A stretch of DNA of 64,000 nucleotides from Caballeronia sp. TF1N1 (GTDB taxonomy: Bacteria; Pseudomonadota; Gammaproteobacteria; Burkholderiales; Burkholderiaceae). Positions 52,248 to 61,482 of the stretch are shown here, piece after piece. Location: positions 930,001-994,000 of the forward strand of contig NZ_CP084628.1 of the NCBI RefSeq assembly GCF_022878925.1, written 5' to 3'. Below the pieces are notes generated by a model, which searched no databases, was not told the origin of the DNA, and saw only the letters and a program-made list of their open reading frames with translations. The first letter of the stretch is position 1. Each line of letters begins with the position of its first letter. The position numbers and the translations under genes were made by a program.

Positions 52248-53123
52248 TCAACCCACTGCCTGATTGACGATGCCGAACTGGCCCACAGACGCGTCCGGCC
52301 GCGGCGCACCATTGCGCGCCATCTTGACGACCGCATCGACCTGCCTGAGTCCCAGTTCTTCGAGCCACGGCGTGAGGCCGCTGTCGCCTGGTGTATCCAT
52401 GCGGGTAAAGGCGCCTTCGTTGGCGGCAAGCCAATGCGCAACCAGCGCCTGCGCGCGCTGCAACCGCTCCTGACCTTCGCCCGTGGCGATGACCGGACCG
52501 ATGGCGTGGCCGCGCCCGAATGGCCGCATCAGCGCGAAGCCGACGATCTCGCCGGCGGATTCCAGCGCGACGCCTTGCGCCACGCCGAGCAGTTGCTGCA
52601 GAATCGCGCCGCGATCCACACCGGCCGCGCGCGATGCCAGTTCGGCGAGGCGCGGCGTATCGGCGGATTCGAGCGGACGCAGGCTTTCACCGGCCTGCAG
52701 CAAAATGGCGGGTGCGCGAAAATCGGCCGATTGATGTTGATGCAAGGTGCCGATTGGCTCGAAACCGAGTTTGGCGTAGAGCGGCTGTCCGGCGGGCGTT
52801 GCGTGCAGGAGGGTGACGCGGGAGCCGAGCGCATCGAGGAGCAGTTCCATCAGCTTTCGCCCGATGCCGTGCCCTTGCCGGTCGGGCGCGACGATGACCA
52901 TGCCGAGCGAGCCGGCATCCTCGCCGAACTTCCAGTAGAGGGCGGTGCCGACCACGCGCTCGCCTTCCTGCGCGATGAAGCCGGCGCCAGCGTCGAGAAC
53001 GAAGCGCCAGTCGTCGGCGCGGTGCGGCCATTTCACTTCGACCGACAGCGCATGCGCGGCGTCGATGTCGCGGGCTTCGAAGGGTCGGTACAGAATGGTT
53101 GAGCGTATTTCGGCAACGGACAC
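52248..53123 (-). CDS. Two-domain GNAT acetyltransferase (copy 2)
   Basis: 291-residue acyltransferase starting at a GTG (53123) after TGGAG. It is homologous along its whole length to the GNAT at 21153, with the same Acetyltransf_18-type second domain. The acetyl-CoA loop is R-Q-G-H-G-I-G-R-K-L near 93-102. It heads the leftward cluster C, six bases before ghrA. Its presence next to a deacylase-containing cluster suggests acetylation of an amine or amino acid in the same pathway, but the partner is not known. Confidence 0.85.
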   Translation of the reverse strand: MSVAEIRSTILYRPFEARDIDAAHALSVEVKWPHRADDWRFVLDAGAGFIAQEGERVVGTALYWKFGEDAGSLGMVIVAPDRQGHGIGRKLMELLLDALGSRVTLLHATPAGQPLYAKLGFEPIGTLHQHQSADFRAPAILLQAGESLRPLESADTPRLAELASRAAGVDRGAILQQLLGVAQGVALESAGEIVGFALMRPFGRGHAIGPVIATGEGQERLQRAQALVAHWLAANEGAFTRMDTPGDSGLTPWLEELGLRQVDAVVKMARNGAPRPDASVGQFGIVNQAVG

Positions 53124-53323
53124 GGCGCACTCCAGGGACGGGGACGCATGCTACTTTGACAGCCGCGAACGACCCGGGCTAGGACGATCCTGCTGCGCCG
53201 CGAGCGCGGCTTCGCGCGATGGCAGGCACCGCGCCGTGCACGGAAAATGACGGATCTCGCGGCGAACGTAGTAACGTTACGCCAGTCGATGTTTTATCAG
53301 GCAAATACAGTGTTGAGGGGCAC

Positions 53324-55138
53324 ATGTCAGAGTCAAGCACCATTACGGATCAACAGGTCGCATCGATCGCGCAACGGTTGAGCGGAGAAGGCCGCGAGTT
53401 GTCGCCATTGACCGTCTGGAACGAAATCCGCAGCGGCTCCATCATCGAGGTGGCAAACGCGTTGCAGCGCTGGAAAGCGGCACAGGAGCCGCAAGCCGCG
53501 CCCACACCCGTCGACGACGAAGCGAGCTTGCCGCAAGGCGTCGCCGAGACGCTTCTGAACGCGGCGCATCAGCTTTGGGCGGGCGCGCATCAACAGGCCG
53601 GGCAACGCTTCCAACCGCAATTACGCACGCTGGATCAGCGGCTTACGGCCACGCTCGCGGAACGCGACGAAGCGCTCGCCGGTTTCCAGCAGGCCGACGA
53701 GGAAGCCGGCCGCGAGCGCCAGCAGCGCAACAATCTGGCGCAGGCGTTACAGGCTTCGGAACAGACAGTCGAACATCTGCGCAGTGCGCTTGCCGACGTG
53801 AGCGCCCGCGCCGAGACCGCCGAACGGCGCGTCGAGGAACTGACGCAGCGGGAATCGATGGAGCAGGGCAGGCTTGCAGCGGCGATCGCCTCCTTCGAGG
53901 AAGCGCAGCGTTCGCAGGAAGCGTTGGCCGCGTCGATCTCGGATAAGGATGACGAGCTCGCCCGAATTGCGCGGGAGCGGGACGAAGCGCGCCATGCGCA
54001 TGAGGCGCTCACGGCATCCGTCGCGGCGAAGGACGACGAGATTGCGCGAATCGTCCGCGAACGCGACGACGCGTTGAACGCGGCGACAGTCGGCAAGCAC
54101 GAGGAGATCGCGCGCATCGTCCAGGAGCACAACGATGCCTTGCACGCGGCCGTCTCGCAAAAGGACGAGGAGATCGCGCGCTTCGTGAGCGAGCGCGACG
54201 ACGTGCGGCAGGCGCATGAAGCGCTAAGCGCGCATGTCGCGAGCAAGGACGACGAGATTGGCAGCCTCGTTCGACAACGCGACGAGGCGCGTCAAAGAGC
54301 CGAGGCGCTGCAGCATGAAAGTCAGGCGAAATCCGATGAAGCGCAACGCTACGCGCATGAAGCGGGCGTTACCGCCGAACGCGTGGCGGCGGTCGAGCAG
54401 CAAGCGAACGAGCGTTTTGCGCGTATCGCGGAACTCGAAGTCGAACTCGACGCGGCACGCGGTGCGCTAAACGAGTTGCAACAGGCTCACGCGGCCAAGC
54501 ACGATGAAGCCACGGCGCAGTCCGGCGAGCTTCAGCGTGTCGCACGAGAACTCGAAGCGGCGCGTTCGCAGATCAGCGCGTTGAACGAGCAAAAGGACGC
54601 GGCAAGCGCCGACGCCGCCCAGCGCGCGCAAGATGCCGCCGCTGCCCGCGAGCGCGCGGAGAATGCCGAACAGCAGGCGGCATTGCTGCAGGAGCGTTTG
54701 GCCGAACAGGAACAACGCGAAGCCGATGCAAGAAGCACTCACGCCTCGCAGCGCATGGAACTCGAGGCACGCGGCGTCGCGGTGGAAGGCGAGATCGCCG
54801 CTTTGCAACGGCAGATCACGACACAAGCCAAGGATCATACGAAGGCCTACGACAAGCTGCGCACGCAGGCCGAAGAATGGGTCAGTTATGCCAAGGACCT
54901 GAAGCAGCGGCTCGACGGCGCGAACGAGAAACTGCTCTTCATCGATGCACGCAGCACCGGCGAAGTCGCGCTCATGCGCCGGCTTGCGCTGGAACTCGAA
55001 CGGCTCAAGCCGGACCATGAACTCGTGTTGCGTGAAGCGCAGCAAAGGGTGATCGGCGACAAGATGGTCCAGCAGCTTGCGCAGAAGGGTTATCGTTATG
55101 ACCCGGCTACTTCGGCGATTTCGAAGATCGAAGAGTAG
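53324..55138 (+). CDS. KfrA-like DNA-binding coiled-coil protein
   Basis: 604-residue protein. Residues about 1-55 form a KfrA_N-type DNA-binding domain (Q-Q-V-A-S-I-A-Q-R-L and L-T-V-W-N-E-I-R near 29-36). Nearly all the rest (about 100-560) is alpha-helical coiled coil rich in Ala, Glu, Arg and Gln. Five internal units with K-D-D-E-I-A-R-I-type starts lie at 208, 236, 258, 280 and 308. The last 90 residues (Y-A-K-D-L-K-Q-R-L through the end) are non-repetitive and conserved-looking. Plasmid KfrA proteins autoregulate and help segregate plasmids; a chromosomal or megaplasmid role in nucleoid organisation is inferred. Ribosome site GGGG precedes the start at 53324. Confidence 0.8.
   Translation: MSESSTITDQQVASIAQRLSGEGRELSPLTVWNEIRSGSIIEVANALQRWKAAQEPQAAPTPVDDEASLPQGVAETLLNAAHQLWAGAHQQAGQRFQPQLRTLDQRLTATLAERDEALAGFQQADEEAGRERQQRNNLAQALQASEQTVEHLRSALADVSARAETAERRVEELTQRESMEQGRLAAAIASFEEAQRSQEALAASISDKDDELARIARERDEARHAHEALTASVAAKDDEIARIVRERDDALNAATVGKHEEIARIVQEHNDALHAAVSQKDEEIARFVSERDDVRQAHEALSAHVASKDDEIGSLVRQRDEARQRAEALQHESQAKSDEAQRYAHEAGVTAERVAAVEQQANERFARIAELEVELDAARGALNELQQAHAAKHDEATAQSGELQRVARELEAARSQISALNEQKDAASADAAQRAQDAAAARERAENAEQQAALLQERLAEQEQREADARSTHASQRMELEARGVAVEGEIAALQRQITTQAKDHTKAYDKLRTQAEEWVSYAKDLKQRLDGANEKLLFIDARSTGEVALMRRLALELERLKPDHELVLREAQQRVIGDKMVQQLAQKGYRYDPATSAISKIEE
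53933..54313 (+). repeat. Five coiled-coil repeats within the KfrA-like gene
   Basis: The coding sequence repeats a unit of 22 or 28 codons (starts at residues 208, 236, 258, 280 and 308, spacing 28, 22, 22, 28). Each unit begins with Lys-Asp/His-Asp/Glu-Glu followed by a V/A-R-E-R-D-D-A-type stretch. Likely arisen by internal duplication; length may vary between strains. Confidence 0.75.
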
Positions 55139-55170
55139 GCGTTAATCAAGCGGGACTCGGTGAGAACGTC

Positions 55171-55197
55171 AAGCGGGCCATCGTCGATGGCCCGCTT
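55171..55197 (+). terminator. Hairpin after the KfrA-like gene
   Basis: AAGCGGGCCAT and ATGGCCCGCTT form a perfect 11-base stem with a 5-base loop, 32 bases after the stop; the tail CGTCT is poor in T. Confidence 0.6.
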
Positions 55198-55306
55198 CGT
55201 CTAAGTGCGGTAGCCCACCATCGTCGGCGGGGAAATCAGCGAACATGCGCATGCATCAAGCATCGTTCGCCTGATCCATTTCTCTTCCACGACGAAAAGC
55301 CGCTTC

Positions 55307-56329
55307 ATGACCTTCGACCATGGGGTGTTCACGGTCTCGCTTGACTTCGAATTGCTCTGGGGCGTGCGCGAGACGCGTACCATCGAGAGCTATGGCGCGA
55401 ACCTGCGCGGCGTGCGCGAGGCCATTCCGCGCATGCTCGATGTCTTTGCCGCAAACGGCATTCACGCGACATGGGCCACGGTAGGCTTTCTTTTTCATCG
55501 CAATGCGGATGAACTTCGCGCGGCTTTACCGCCGCCTTCCCTGCGGCCGAATTACGTGCGCGCAGACATTTCCCCTTATGAATATATCGATGCAGGCCAG
55601 GCGCTCGATCCGCTTTATCACTTCGCGCCCGAACTCGTCGAACGCATTGCGGAGCAGCCTGGTCAGGCTATCGGCACGCACACCTATTCGCATTACTACT
55701 GTCTAGAACAAGGTCAGGGCTTGCGCGAATTCGAAGCGGATATCGAATGCGCCACGGAGGTTGCCAGGCGCGCAGGCTTGCGGTTGAAGAGCATCGTATT
55801 TCCGCGCAACCAGTGCAATGAAGACTACCTTGCGGCGCTCGCGCGGCATGGCATCGTGTGTTATCGCGGAACACAAGGCGGTCACGCTTATGCGGCCTCC
55901 GACAAGGCAGGGCAAGGCTATCTGCGCCGCGCAACGCGTTTGCTCGATGCTTATATGAACGTGTCCGGACACAATACCCATGCGCTCGATTCATGCTTCG
56001 AAAGCGCGCCTTTCAATTTTCCGGCAAGCAGTTTTCTTAGGCCTTATTCAAGCAAATGGGCAATGCTCGATGGCTTGCGCCTTGGACGAATAAAAAATGC
56101 CATGACCGATGCGGCGCTCAACAAGCGCCTTTATCACCTCTGGTGGCATCCGCATAACTTCGGCCGCAATACCGCGCAGAACATCGCGTTTCTTGAGCGC
56201 ATTGCCGAGCACTATGTTCTGCTGCGCGAACGCCACGGCTTCGCTTCGCTCAACATGGAGGAGCTTAGCGAGCTGGCGGCCACGCGATTGGTCGATCAAA
56301 CAAGCTTGCCTGCCGCCGAGCCTGCGTGA
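55307..56329 (+). CDS. Polysaccharide deacetylase (NodB/CE4-like)
   Basis: 340-residue protein. The catalytic Asp is in S-L-D-F-E (13-15), and the metal histidines H125 and H129 in T-H-T-Y-S-H-Y (H-x3-H). A later W-W-H-P-H-N-F near residue 276 supplies the C-terminal His. CE4 enzymes remove N- or O-acetyl groups from polysaccharides. No signal peptide is visible, so it may act on lipid-linked precursors in the cytoplasm or be exported otherwise. It opens the polysaccharide region and meets the WecA-type gene tail to tail with no base between the stop codons. Confidence 0.85.
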   Translation: MTFDHGVFTVSLDFELLWGVRETRTIESYGANLRGVREAIPRMLDVFAANGIHATWATVGFLFHRNADELRAALPPPSLRPNYVRADISPYEYIDAGQALDPLYHFAPELVERIAEQPGQAIGTHTYSHYYCLEQGQGLREFEADIECATEVARRAGLRLKSIVFPRNQCNEDYLAALARHGIVCYRGTQGGHAYAASDKAGQGYLRRATRLLDAYMNVSGHNTHALDSCFESAPFNFPASSFLRPYSSKWAMLDGLRLGRIKNAMTDAALNKRLYHLWWHPHNFGRNTAQNIAFLERIAEHYVLLRERHGFASLNMEELSELAATRLVDQTSLPAAEPA

Positions 56330-57454
56330 TCAACGGCGGGTTTCGGATGCGGTCGGAGCAATCGCCGAATGCGCGGTGAGAAAACGCGGCGTCCTGAAAC
56401 GCACGATGCTTGCATAGAACCATACGTAGACCGCGATGAACATCGCGCCGGTGACGAAAAGCGCAAGCGGCCGGTCCCAGAACACCGTTGCGGGCGCGAC
56501 GCCCACAGCGCACAACACCCACAGATAAGGCGATGTGCGGCCATTGCGGCGCGCACGCTGACGCACATCGGTATAGTCCGATCCTTTGAGTGCAATACGC
56601 TTGTAAATGAGCGTGTGAAGGTGCACGCCATCTGGTTCGCTCACGGGGCGGCCTCGCACGAACTTGCGGCGATAGATCGAGAACACGGTTTCGAAGAGCG
56701 GATAGATAGCGACGACAGCCGCATACCACGCCGACACGGAAGGATGTCGCGCGATCAGCAGCACGAGCAATTCGGCCATGACAAAGCCGATAAAGTATGC
56801 ACCGCCATCGCCCAGGAAAATGTGGGCGCCTGGATAATTCCATACGACGAAGCCAAGGATGGTGCCGATCATGGTCAACGCGACGCTCATGACCAGCCAG
56901 TCGCCGACTTGATGCGCGACGAACCCTATCGAAGCGAAGATCAGGATGGACGAGACAGATGCGAGGCCATTCATGCCGTCGATGAGATTGATTGCGTTCG
57001 TGAGCCCCGACACGGTCAGCACGGTGAGGCCGACCGCAAGCGGCATGAGTTGAAGCCCGTGATCGACCACCGGCAGATCCACGCGAACCAATACCGCATG
57101 CAACGCATAGACGCCACCGATCGACCCTGCCATGGCCGCGAGCAGACGCGCACGCGGGCTTACATGCTTGGTCAGGTCTTCGAGACAGCCGGCCAGGAAC
57201 GGTAAAGCGGCGCACGCCAATAACAGCATCGACTCGCCGCGTGGATTCGCACCGAATAGGCCGCCCATCATGAACGTAATTGCCGTTCCGCCGACGATGG
57301 CCGCACCGCCCACGCGTGGCACGGGGACCGCATGATTCTTCTGCACTCCATTGAGGTCGGTGTCGAGTAAATGCGATCCCGCATGACTCGCATAACGCAC
57401 GATCCAAAGAGTCAGACAAAACGAAGTCAGGCAACCGAGAGCGAGGTTTAGCAT
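56330..57454 (-). CDS. Undecaprenyl-phosphate sugar-1-phosphate transferase (WecA/MraY family)
   Basis: 374-residue polytopic enzyme with about 10 helices that starts lipid-linked glycan synthesis by moving a sugar phosphate (often GlcNAc-1-P) to undecaprenyl phosphate. Motifs in order: V-P-V-P-R-V-G-G-A near 44-52, the Asp pair region L-E-D-L near 91-94, N-L-I-D-G-M-N-G-L near 156-164, F-L-G-D-G-G-A near 212-218, and H-L-H-T-L-I near 278-283. The length exceeds WecA slightly because of extra C-terminal helices. The 644 bases upstream are AT-rich and have no gene. Confidence 0.87.
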   Translation of the reverse strand: MLNLALGCLTSFCLTLWIVRYASHAGSHLLDTDLNGVQKNHAVPVPRVGGAAIVGGTAITFMMGGLFGANPRGESMLLLACAALPFLAGCLEDLTKHVSPRARLLAAMAGSIGGVYALHAVLVRVDLPVVDHGLQLMPLAVGLTVLTVSGLTNAINLIDGMNGLASVSSILIFASIGFVAHQVGDWLVMSVALTMIGTILGFVVWNYPGAHIFLGDGGAYFIGFVMAELLVLLIARHPSVSAWYAAVVAIYPLFETVFSIYRRKFVRGRPVSEPDGVHLHTLIYKRIALKGSDYTDVRQRARRNGRTSPYLWVLCAVGVAPATVFWDRPLALFVTGAMFIAVYVWFYASIVRFRTPRFLTAHSAIAPTASETRR

Positions 57455-58098
57455 TGTCTTATGCTCGTCTTAAACGCGGACGGTCGTTAATTTCAGTGAG
57501 GACGAACTATCGTTCGGCGAGACCGAAGCATGCAGATAGTCCAGGAAGTAAGCGGCGCAACATCGACGAAACTGAAAAACGAACAGCAACGGAATGAGAT
57601 GACAAGGCGGTACATCGCGCTTACGGCTAACGGCTGTTTCATCAAGCCATTTGCTTTTTGCCGTATTTACTGATTAATTAGGGAAACCCCCATCATTAAA
57701 TGCCTTTCGGAGTCCAAATATCATCTCGCGGAGTGCAGCGAAGTGAGCATCTTTTTTTGAAGATGAAATGTGGGCTAGACCGCGTATCGATTCAAATTTG
57801 CTAGCGCTTCGACGACGACTTTTGTGCTCTAAGCATTGTTGAACATTATCGAGTCAAGCCTGTGGCAAAGCGTTAGCGAAATGCTGACACTGATCGTTGA
57901 TACGAGCGAAGCAGCTTGGCTTTCAATTGGACTAACAACGAATGAAATAGCGGTGGGCGTGACCCGCGTGCAAGGTCGTCGAAGATCTCTCGTCCGATGA
58001 AAACCTTTGGATCGGAGCGCTTCATTGGCCACCGCTAAGACGCGCGTCAGGCGTGACAATAGACCTAAAGGTCTTCAGAGTCGAAGATGTGAGTCGCG
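57455..58098. other. AT-rich intergenic region without recognisable gene
   Basis: These 644 bases separate the divergent WecA-type and beta-helix genes and are clearly lower in GC than the window. No open frame with protein-like composition was found. Seen: a small CATCTT-N6-AAGATG hairpin (57749-57766); ATTAAATGCCTT (57695-57706), which recurs with one change at 63444-63455 upstream of the second beta-helix gene; and the palindrome AGACCTAAAGGTCT (58061-58074), 25 bases before the beta-helix start. Probably a long regulatory region. Confidence 0.55.
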
Positions 58099-59169
58099 AT
58101 GCGGGTCCATCCCGTGAATGCTTTATTCAACGCGTTGAACCATTACGATATGCTCGATAGAAGAACTGCATTAAAGGTTTTTGCATCGTGTGCATTGGTG
58201 CAAACCCTTGCGCCGCATCGCGCGCATGCGCAAACAAATGATTCGACTGAGCTTATACGGGCAAGCACGTTCGGTGTGAAAGGCGACGGTAAGAGCAATG
58301 ACCGCGCGCGTCTTCAAGCCGCGATAGACAGTACCGTCGGCAAGACCTTGTTGATAGAAGGTCGGTGTCGAATGGATACGCGAGGTCTGGATCTGCACAG
58401 CAGTACGCATCTGCGTTTTGCGGATGGCGCATCGATCAAGCTGTTGCCTCACGACACGCCTTCTTATCAGATGATCCGTATCTGGGATGCGGATAACGTG
58501 CTGCTGGAAAATGCGACGCTGGATGGCAGCAAGGAGCTCAACGCAGCGCCGCCCGAAACACACGACGGTGGCTACGGTATGGGCATTTCCATCGCGGGGA
58601 GCACGAATGTCACGATAAACTCGGCCACGACGATCGGCTGTTGGGGCGATGGCCTTTATATCGCCAATAGTTATGAACGGGCGACGCGACGATCCCGCAA
58701 TATTGTCGTCCGCGATCATCATGCGCGTGCGTGCAGGCGTCAGGGTGTGTCGCTCATCAGTGGAATGAACGTGCTGATCGAACGTGGTGTGTGGGAAGAC
58801 ATCGGTGGAACAGCGCCTTCGGCAGGCATCGATATCGAACCGAACTCCAATCGCGACGTGCTCGAAGACATTCGCATTGTCGATCCGCTTACGCGCCGAT
58901 GCAGTATCGGCATTCTCGTTTATCTCGCGGAATTGCCCGGCCCCAAGCCTAAGACCGTAAGCATAGAAATAAGCGGACAGCGCGATGAATCTTCTTCCGA
59001 CAATGCCTTTAGCGTATCCGGTCTCGACACTAAAGGATGGACGGTGAAAGGTAGCGTGACGAATGTCTCGCCGGTATGGGTGAATTCGCGGCTAGCCTCA
59101 GTCGAAAGCGTCGACTACGATAAGCGCGGGCCGGCTATCGTCGTGTCCGGGTTACGCCTCATCCGTTAA
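58099..59169 (+). CDS. Secreted right-handed parallel beta-helix protein (Pectate_lyase_3-like)
   Basis: 356-residue protein. A twin-arginine region (L-D-R-R-T-A-L-K-V-F near 19-28) and hydrophobic stretch (about 26-42) indicate Tat export. The beta-helix starts with F-G-V-K-G-D-G-K-S-N-D-R near 58-69, the N-terminal signature of the Pectate_lyase_3 family of glycan-binding or cleaving proteins. The parallel-helix coils run to about 330. I used the ATG at 58099 because the homologue at 63615 has an N-terminal extension of similar length before its arginines; 58150 is an alternative. Likely a polysaccharide lyase, epimerase or binding protein of the exopolysaccharide. Confidence 0.78.
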   Translation: MRVHPVNALFNALNHYDMLDRRTALKVFASCALVQTLAPHRAHAQTNDSTELIRASTFGVKGDGKSNDRARLQAAIDSTVGKTLLIEGRCRMDTRGLDLHSSTHLRFADGASIKLLPHDTPSYQMIRIWDADNVLLENATLDGSKELNAAPPETHDGGYGMGISIAGSTNVTINSATTIGCWGDGLYIANSYERATRRSRNIVVRDHHARACRRQGVSLISGMNVLIERGVWEDIGGTAPSAGIDIEPNSNRDVLEDIRIVDPLTRRCSIGILVYLAELPGPKPKTVSIEISGQRDESSSDNAFSVSGLDTKGWTVKGSVTNVSPVWVNSRLASVESVDYDKRGPAIVVSGLRLIR

Positions 59170-59274
59170 GCCACATGTCGTGCGACAACGTACAGACGGG
59201 TCGCATGTACTCACGACACCCTCAGCGGGTTGTCGCTAATATCATCAGAATCGCGCTAGCAAGGGAATTCCTAG

Positions 59275-60357
59275 ATGAGAGCAAGAGCAATGGAAGCGCG
59301 AAGCGTTTCTCCTTCCCGTCCTCGTGCGCGTGCTCATTCCTATCTAGCGACGCCGAATGGCTTGCTGTTCATCATTCTCGCGCTCGTCGTCCTGTATGTG
59401 ATGGCGACGGGCGTACGCAATGTGCCGACGTTGCTCGATCAGGACAATTACCTCGAATACTTTCGTAAGACCACGTGGGACTGGTTCCTCAATACTTACG
59501 AGGAACGCAAATCCACGGTTAGTTTCGTCATCAGCACGATCACCGAGGAATTCGGTTGGCGCGCTTGGGTCGTCGGTTTGAACGCATTGGGCTTTACACC
59601 CGATGCCGGTGTGCGACTTACGGTGGTGCTGCTCAACGCGCTGATCTTCATTGCGCTTCTGGAAGTACGCCGGCCATTGCTGGGTCTCGTGCTCTGGTGT
59701 GTCGTGCCGATGGCGCTCGCCACTGTCGGACTATTTCAGATTCGCCAGGGGATGGCGTTCTCTATCGCCATGCTCGTGTCCTTGCGCTATCAAAGACCCG
59801 TAACGGGATGGCTGCTCGCAAGTTTTATTCACACCACGTTCGCGGTGCCCGCGCTCCTGCTTATCGCAATGCGTCCATGGGGCAATCGCAGATGGCTCGC
59901 GTTGGGAAGCGCTTCGGCGGTGGCGGTCGTGCTGGTTTCGTCGGCGGGCTTTCTCTTCAAGAACTTTGGCGGCCGTCGTATCGACGAATATGCGGGCTAC
60001 CAGAACGATTTCACGATCAAACTGGTGATTCTCCTCGTGGTTTATATGACGGCGGCACTTGTCATGCTTTATACGGAATGGAAAACGAAGCAGGCGGGCA
60101 AGGCTCAGGCATGGCGCGACCTCTGTTTCATGGACGTCGCCCTCGTGCTTTATCTGGTGCTGGCCTTCTTGCTGTTTCCCTTCGGCAAAGGGCGCGTATG
60201 GTATTGCGTGCCCTTGCTGCTGCCGTTTCTCGTCGGGCAGACGCGCTTCAAGAATCGCTTCGTATGCTGGTGGACCGTGGGAATATTGCTGGTGCTGACT
60301 GCGGAAATCATCAAGAGCTATTACGAGGGCGTGTACGCGTATTTCCTCGGCTTATGA
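59275..60357 (+). CDS. EpsG-family membrane protein (polysaccharide polymerase-like)
   Basis: 360-residue protein with about 10 helices (first about 26-46). It includes a periplasmic loop with Y-L-E-Y-F-R-K-T-T-W-D-W near 65-76 and R-Q-G-M-A-F-S-I-A near 157-165, features of the EpsG / Wzy-like polymerase family. It should join repeat units of the exopolysaccharide at the outer face of the inner membrane. Start at 59275 has AAGGGA eight bases upstream; an ATG at 59290 is possible. It lies 105 bases after the beta-helix gene, likely in one operon. Confidence 0.82.
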   Translation: MRARAMEARSVSPSRPRARAHSYLATPNGLLFIILALVVLYVMATGVRNVPTLLDQDNYLEYFRKTTWDWFLNTYEERKSTVSFVISTITEEFGWRAWVVGLNALGFTPDAGVRLTVVLLNALIFIALLEVRRPLLGLVLWCVVPMALATVGLFQIRQGMAFSIAMLVSLRYQRPVTGWLLASFIHTTFAVPALLLIAMRPWGNRRWLALGSASAVAVVLVSSAGFLFKNFGGRRIDEYAGYQNDFTIKLVILLVVYMTAALVMLYTEWKTKQAGKAQAWRDLCFMDVALVLYLVLAFLLFPFGKGRVWYCVPLLLPFLVGQTRFKNRFVCWWTVGILLVLTAEIIKSYYEGVYAYFLGL

Positions 60358-60399
60358 CCGCGCATGGCAAGCAATGGCGCGGTCATTCGCCTGCATGAT

Positions 60400-61482
60400 T
60401 CACGTTTTATCGAGCGTTGCCTTGCGCAAGCGTCGCGCGCCAGTGCGGATTGCCATCTTCTCGCCTCTTAGTACGGTGCGCAGGGCGCCGTAATCCGCGC
60501 GCATGCGTTCAATTTCATAGCGCGTTACAAGGCGTCCTCCGAAGCCCGATAGAAAGTCGAGAATGGTAGCGGTGGAAATGCCGTCGAAATCGAAAATGAG
60601 TTTGCGTTCTCGCGCCACGCGCGCGCCTTCCCAAATCAGAAGACTTATTGCGCCGCCGTGTGCATCCGCCGCGCGCGATGACAGCAGGTAGTACACGGCA
60701 CGCGTATCCCACACGAGCGCGGTCTCGGCGACGAGTTGGCCGTTCTCGTCGAATGCACCAAGCATGACACCTGCATTGCGCTTGATGACTTCGCCGAGCA
60801 CGCGGCGCATGATCTGCGAGCCGTACACGTTATTGCGTTTGCGCACGGCGAGGTTGGCGTCGTAGAAATCCGTGAAGGCGTCGGGGCTGTTTATTTCGCG
60901 CACGGTAAGCCGTTCGGTGGCGCGACGCAGCCAATTGCGTGTATTGCGCCGCAGCGCCGACCATGCCTCGGCTTCGCTTCGATCAGCCGGCAACTCGAGC
61001 GTATAGCCTATGGAGACATCGAAGCCATGCAGCGAAAATGCAATAGCTTCGGCTTGCGACATACGCGTGTCCATCAATTGATGAAAATGCGCACACGCCG
61101 GAATCTTCGAGACGAGCTGATTCGTGATGTCCATTCGATAACACCATTCGCGCTCGCCACTACCTAAACGTTGCGGTTTGATGACAGGGCCAAGCGTGCG
61201 CGTCAAAGGCGGCAGCACGGATATGCGCCAGATGCCTTTACGCTCGAACATATAAGGCATTTCCCCAATGACGACATCGCCCTGCTTTACTTCAGCAATG
61301 CCCCATTTACCGTCGGTCGCCGCTTCAAGCCACCAGGGCTCATGAAAGATGGAGCGCTCCACGATGCCTTCTGCTTTAGTGGTGCTCGAATCGTTCTTGA
61401 CGTTTTCCCTGATTTTCTTTTTAACCGGTTTTGAGCTTGGCTCGATAGGTGAAGAGCTTACTGAATAGCATTCGTTATCCAT
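60400..61482 (-). CDS. GNAT/FemAB-like acyltransferase (Acetyltransf_6)
   Basis: 360-residue protein. Apart from a polar N-terminus rich in Ser and Lys (1-40), it is built as a FemAB-type double GNAT fold. The second half holds R-K-R-N-N-V-Y-G near 222-229 and D-F-D-G-I-S near 306-311, similar to the CelD/BcsL-type domain. Such proteins occur in cellulose and exopolysaccharide clusters and may attach acyl groups to sugars or amino acids. It converges with the EpsG-type gene 42 bases away. The real target is unknown. Confidence 0.75.
   Translation of the reverse strand: MDNECYSVSSSPIEPSSKPVKKKIRENVKNDSSTTKAEGIVERSIFHEPWWLEAATDGKWGIAEVKQGDVVIGEMPYMFERKGIWRISVLPPLTRTLGPVIKPQRLGSGEREWCYRMDITNQLVSKIPACAHFHQLMDTRMSQAEAIAFSLHGFDVSIGYTLELPADRSEAEAWSALRRNTRNWLRRATERLTVREINSPDAFTDFYDANLAVRKRNNVYGSQIMRRVLGEVIKRNAGVMLGAFDENGQLVAETALVWDTRAVYYLLSSRAADAHGGAISLLIWEGARVARERKLIFDFDGISTATILDFLSGFGGRLVTRYEIERMRADYGALRTVLRGEKMAIRTGARRLRKATLDKT

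Noticed and set aside
53933..54313. Possible CRISPR-like array or tandem DNA repeat
   Set aside because: The repeats are in-frame, diverged coding repeats of a coiled coil with uneven spacing and no spacers.
57861..57880. Possible sigma-54 promoter (TGGCA ... TTAGC) before the beta-helix gene
   Set aside because: The -12 half lacks the GC and spacing required (TGGCAC-N5-TTGC); too weak to call.
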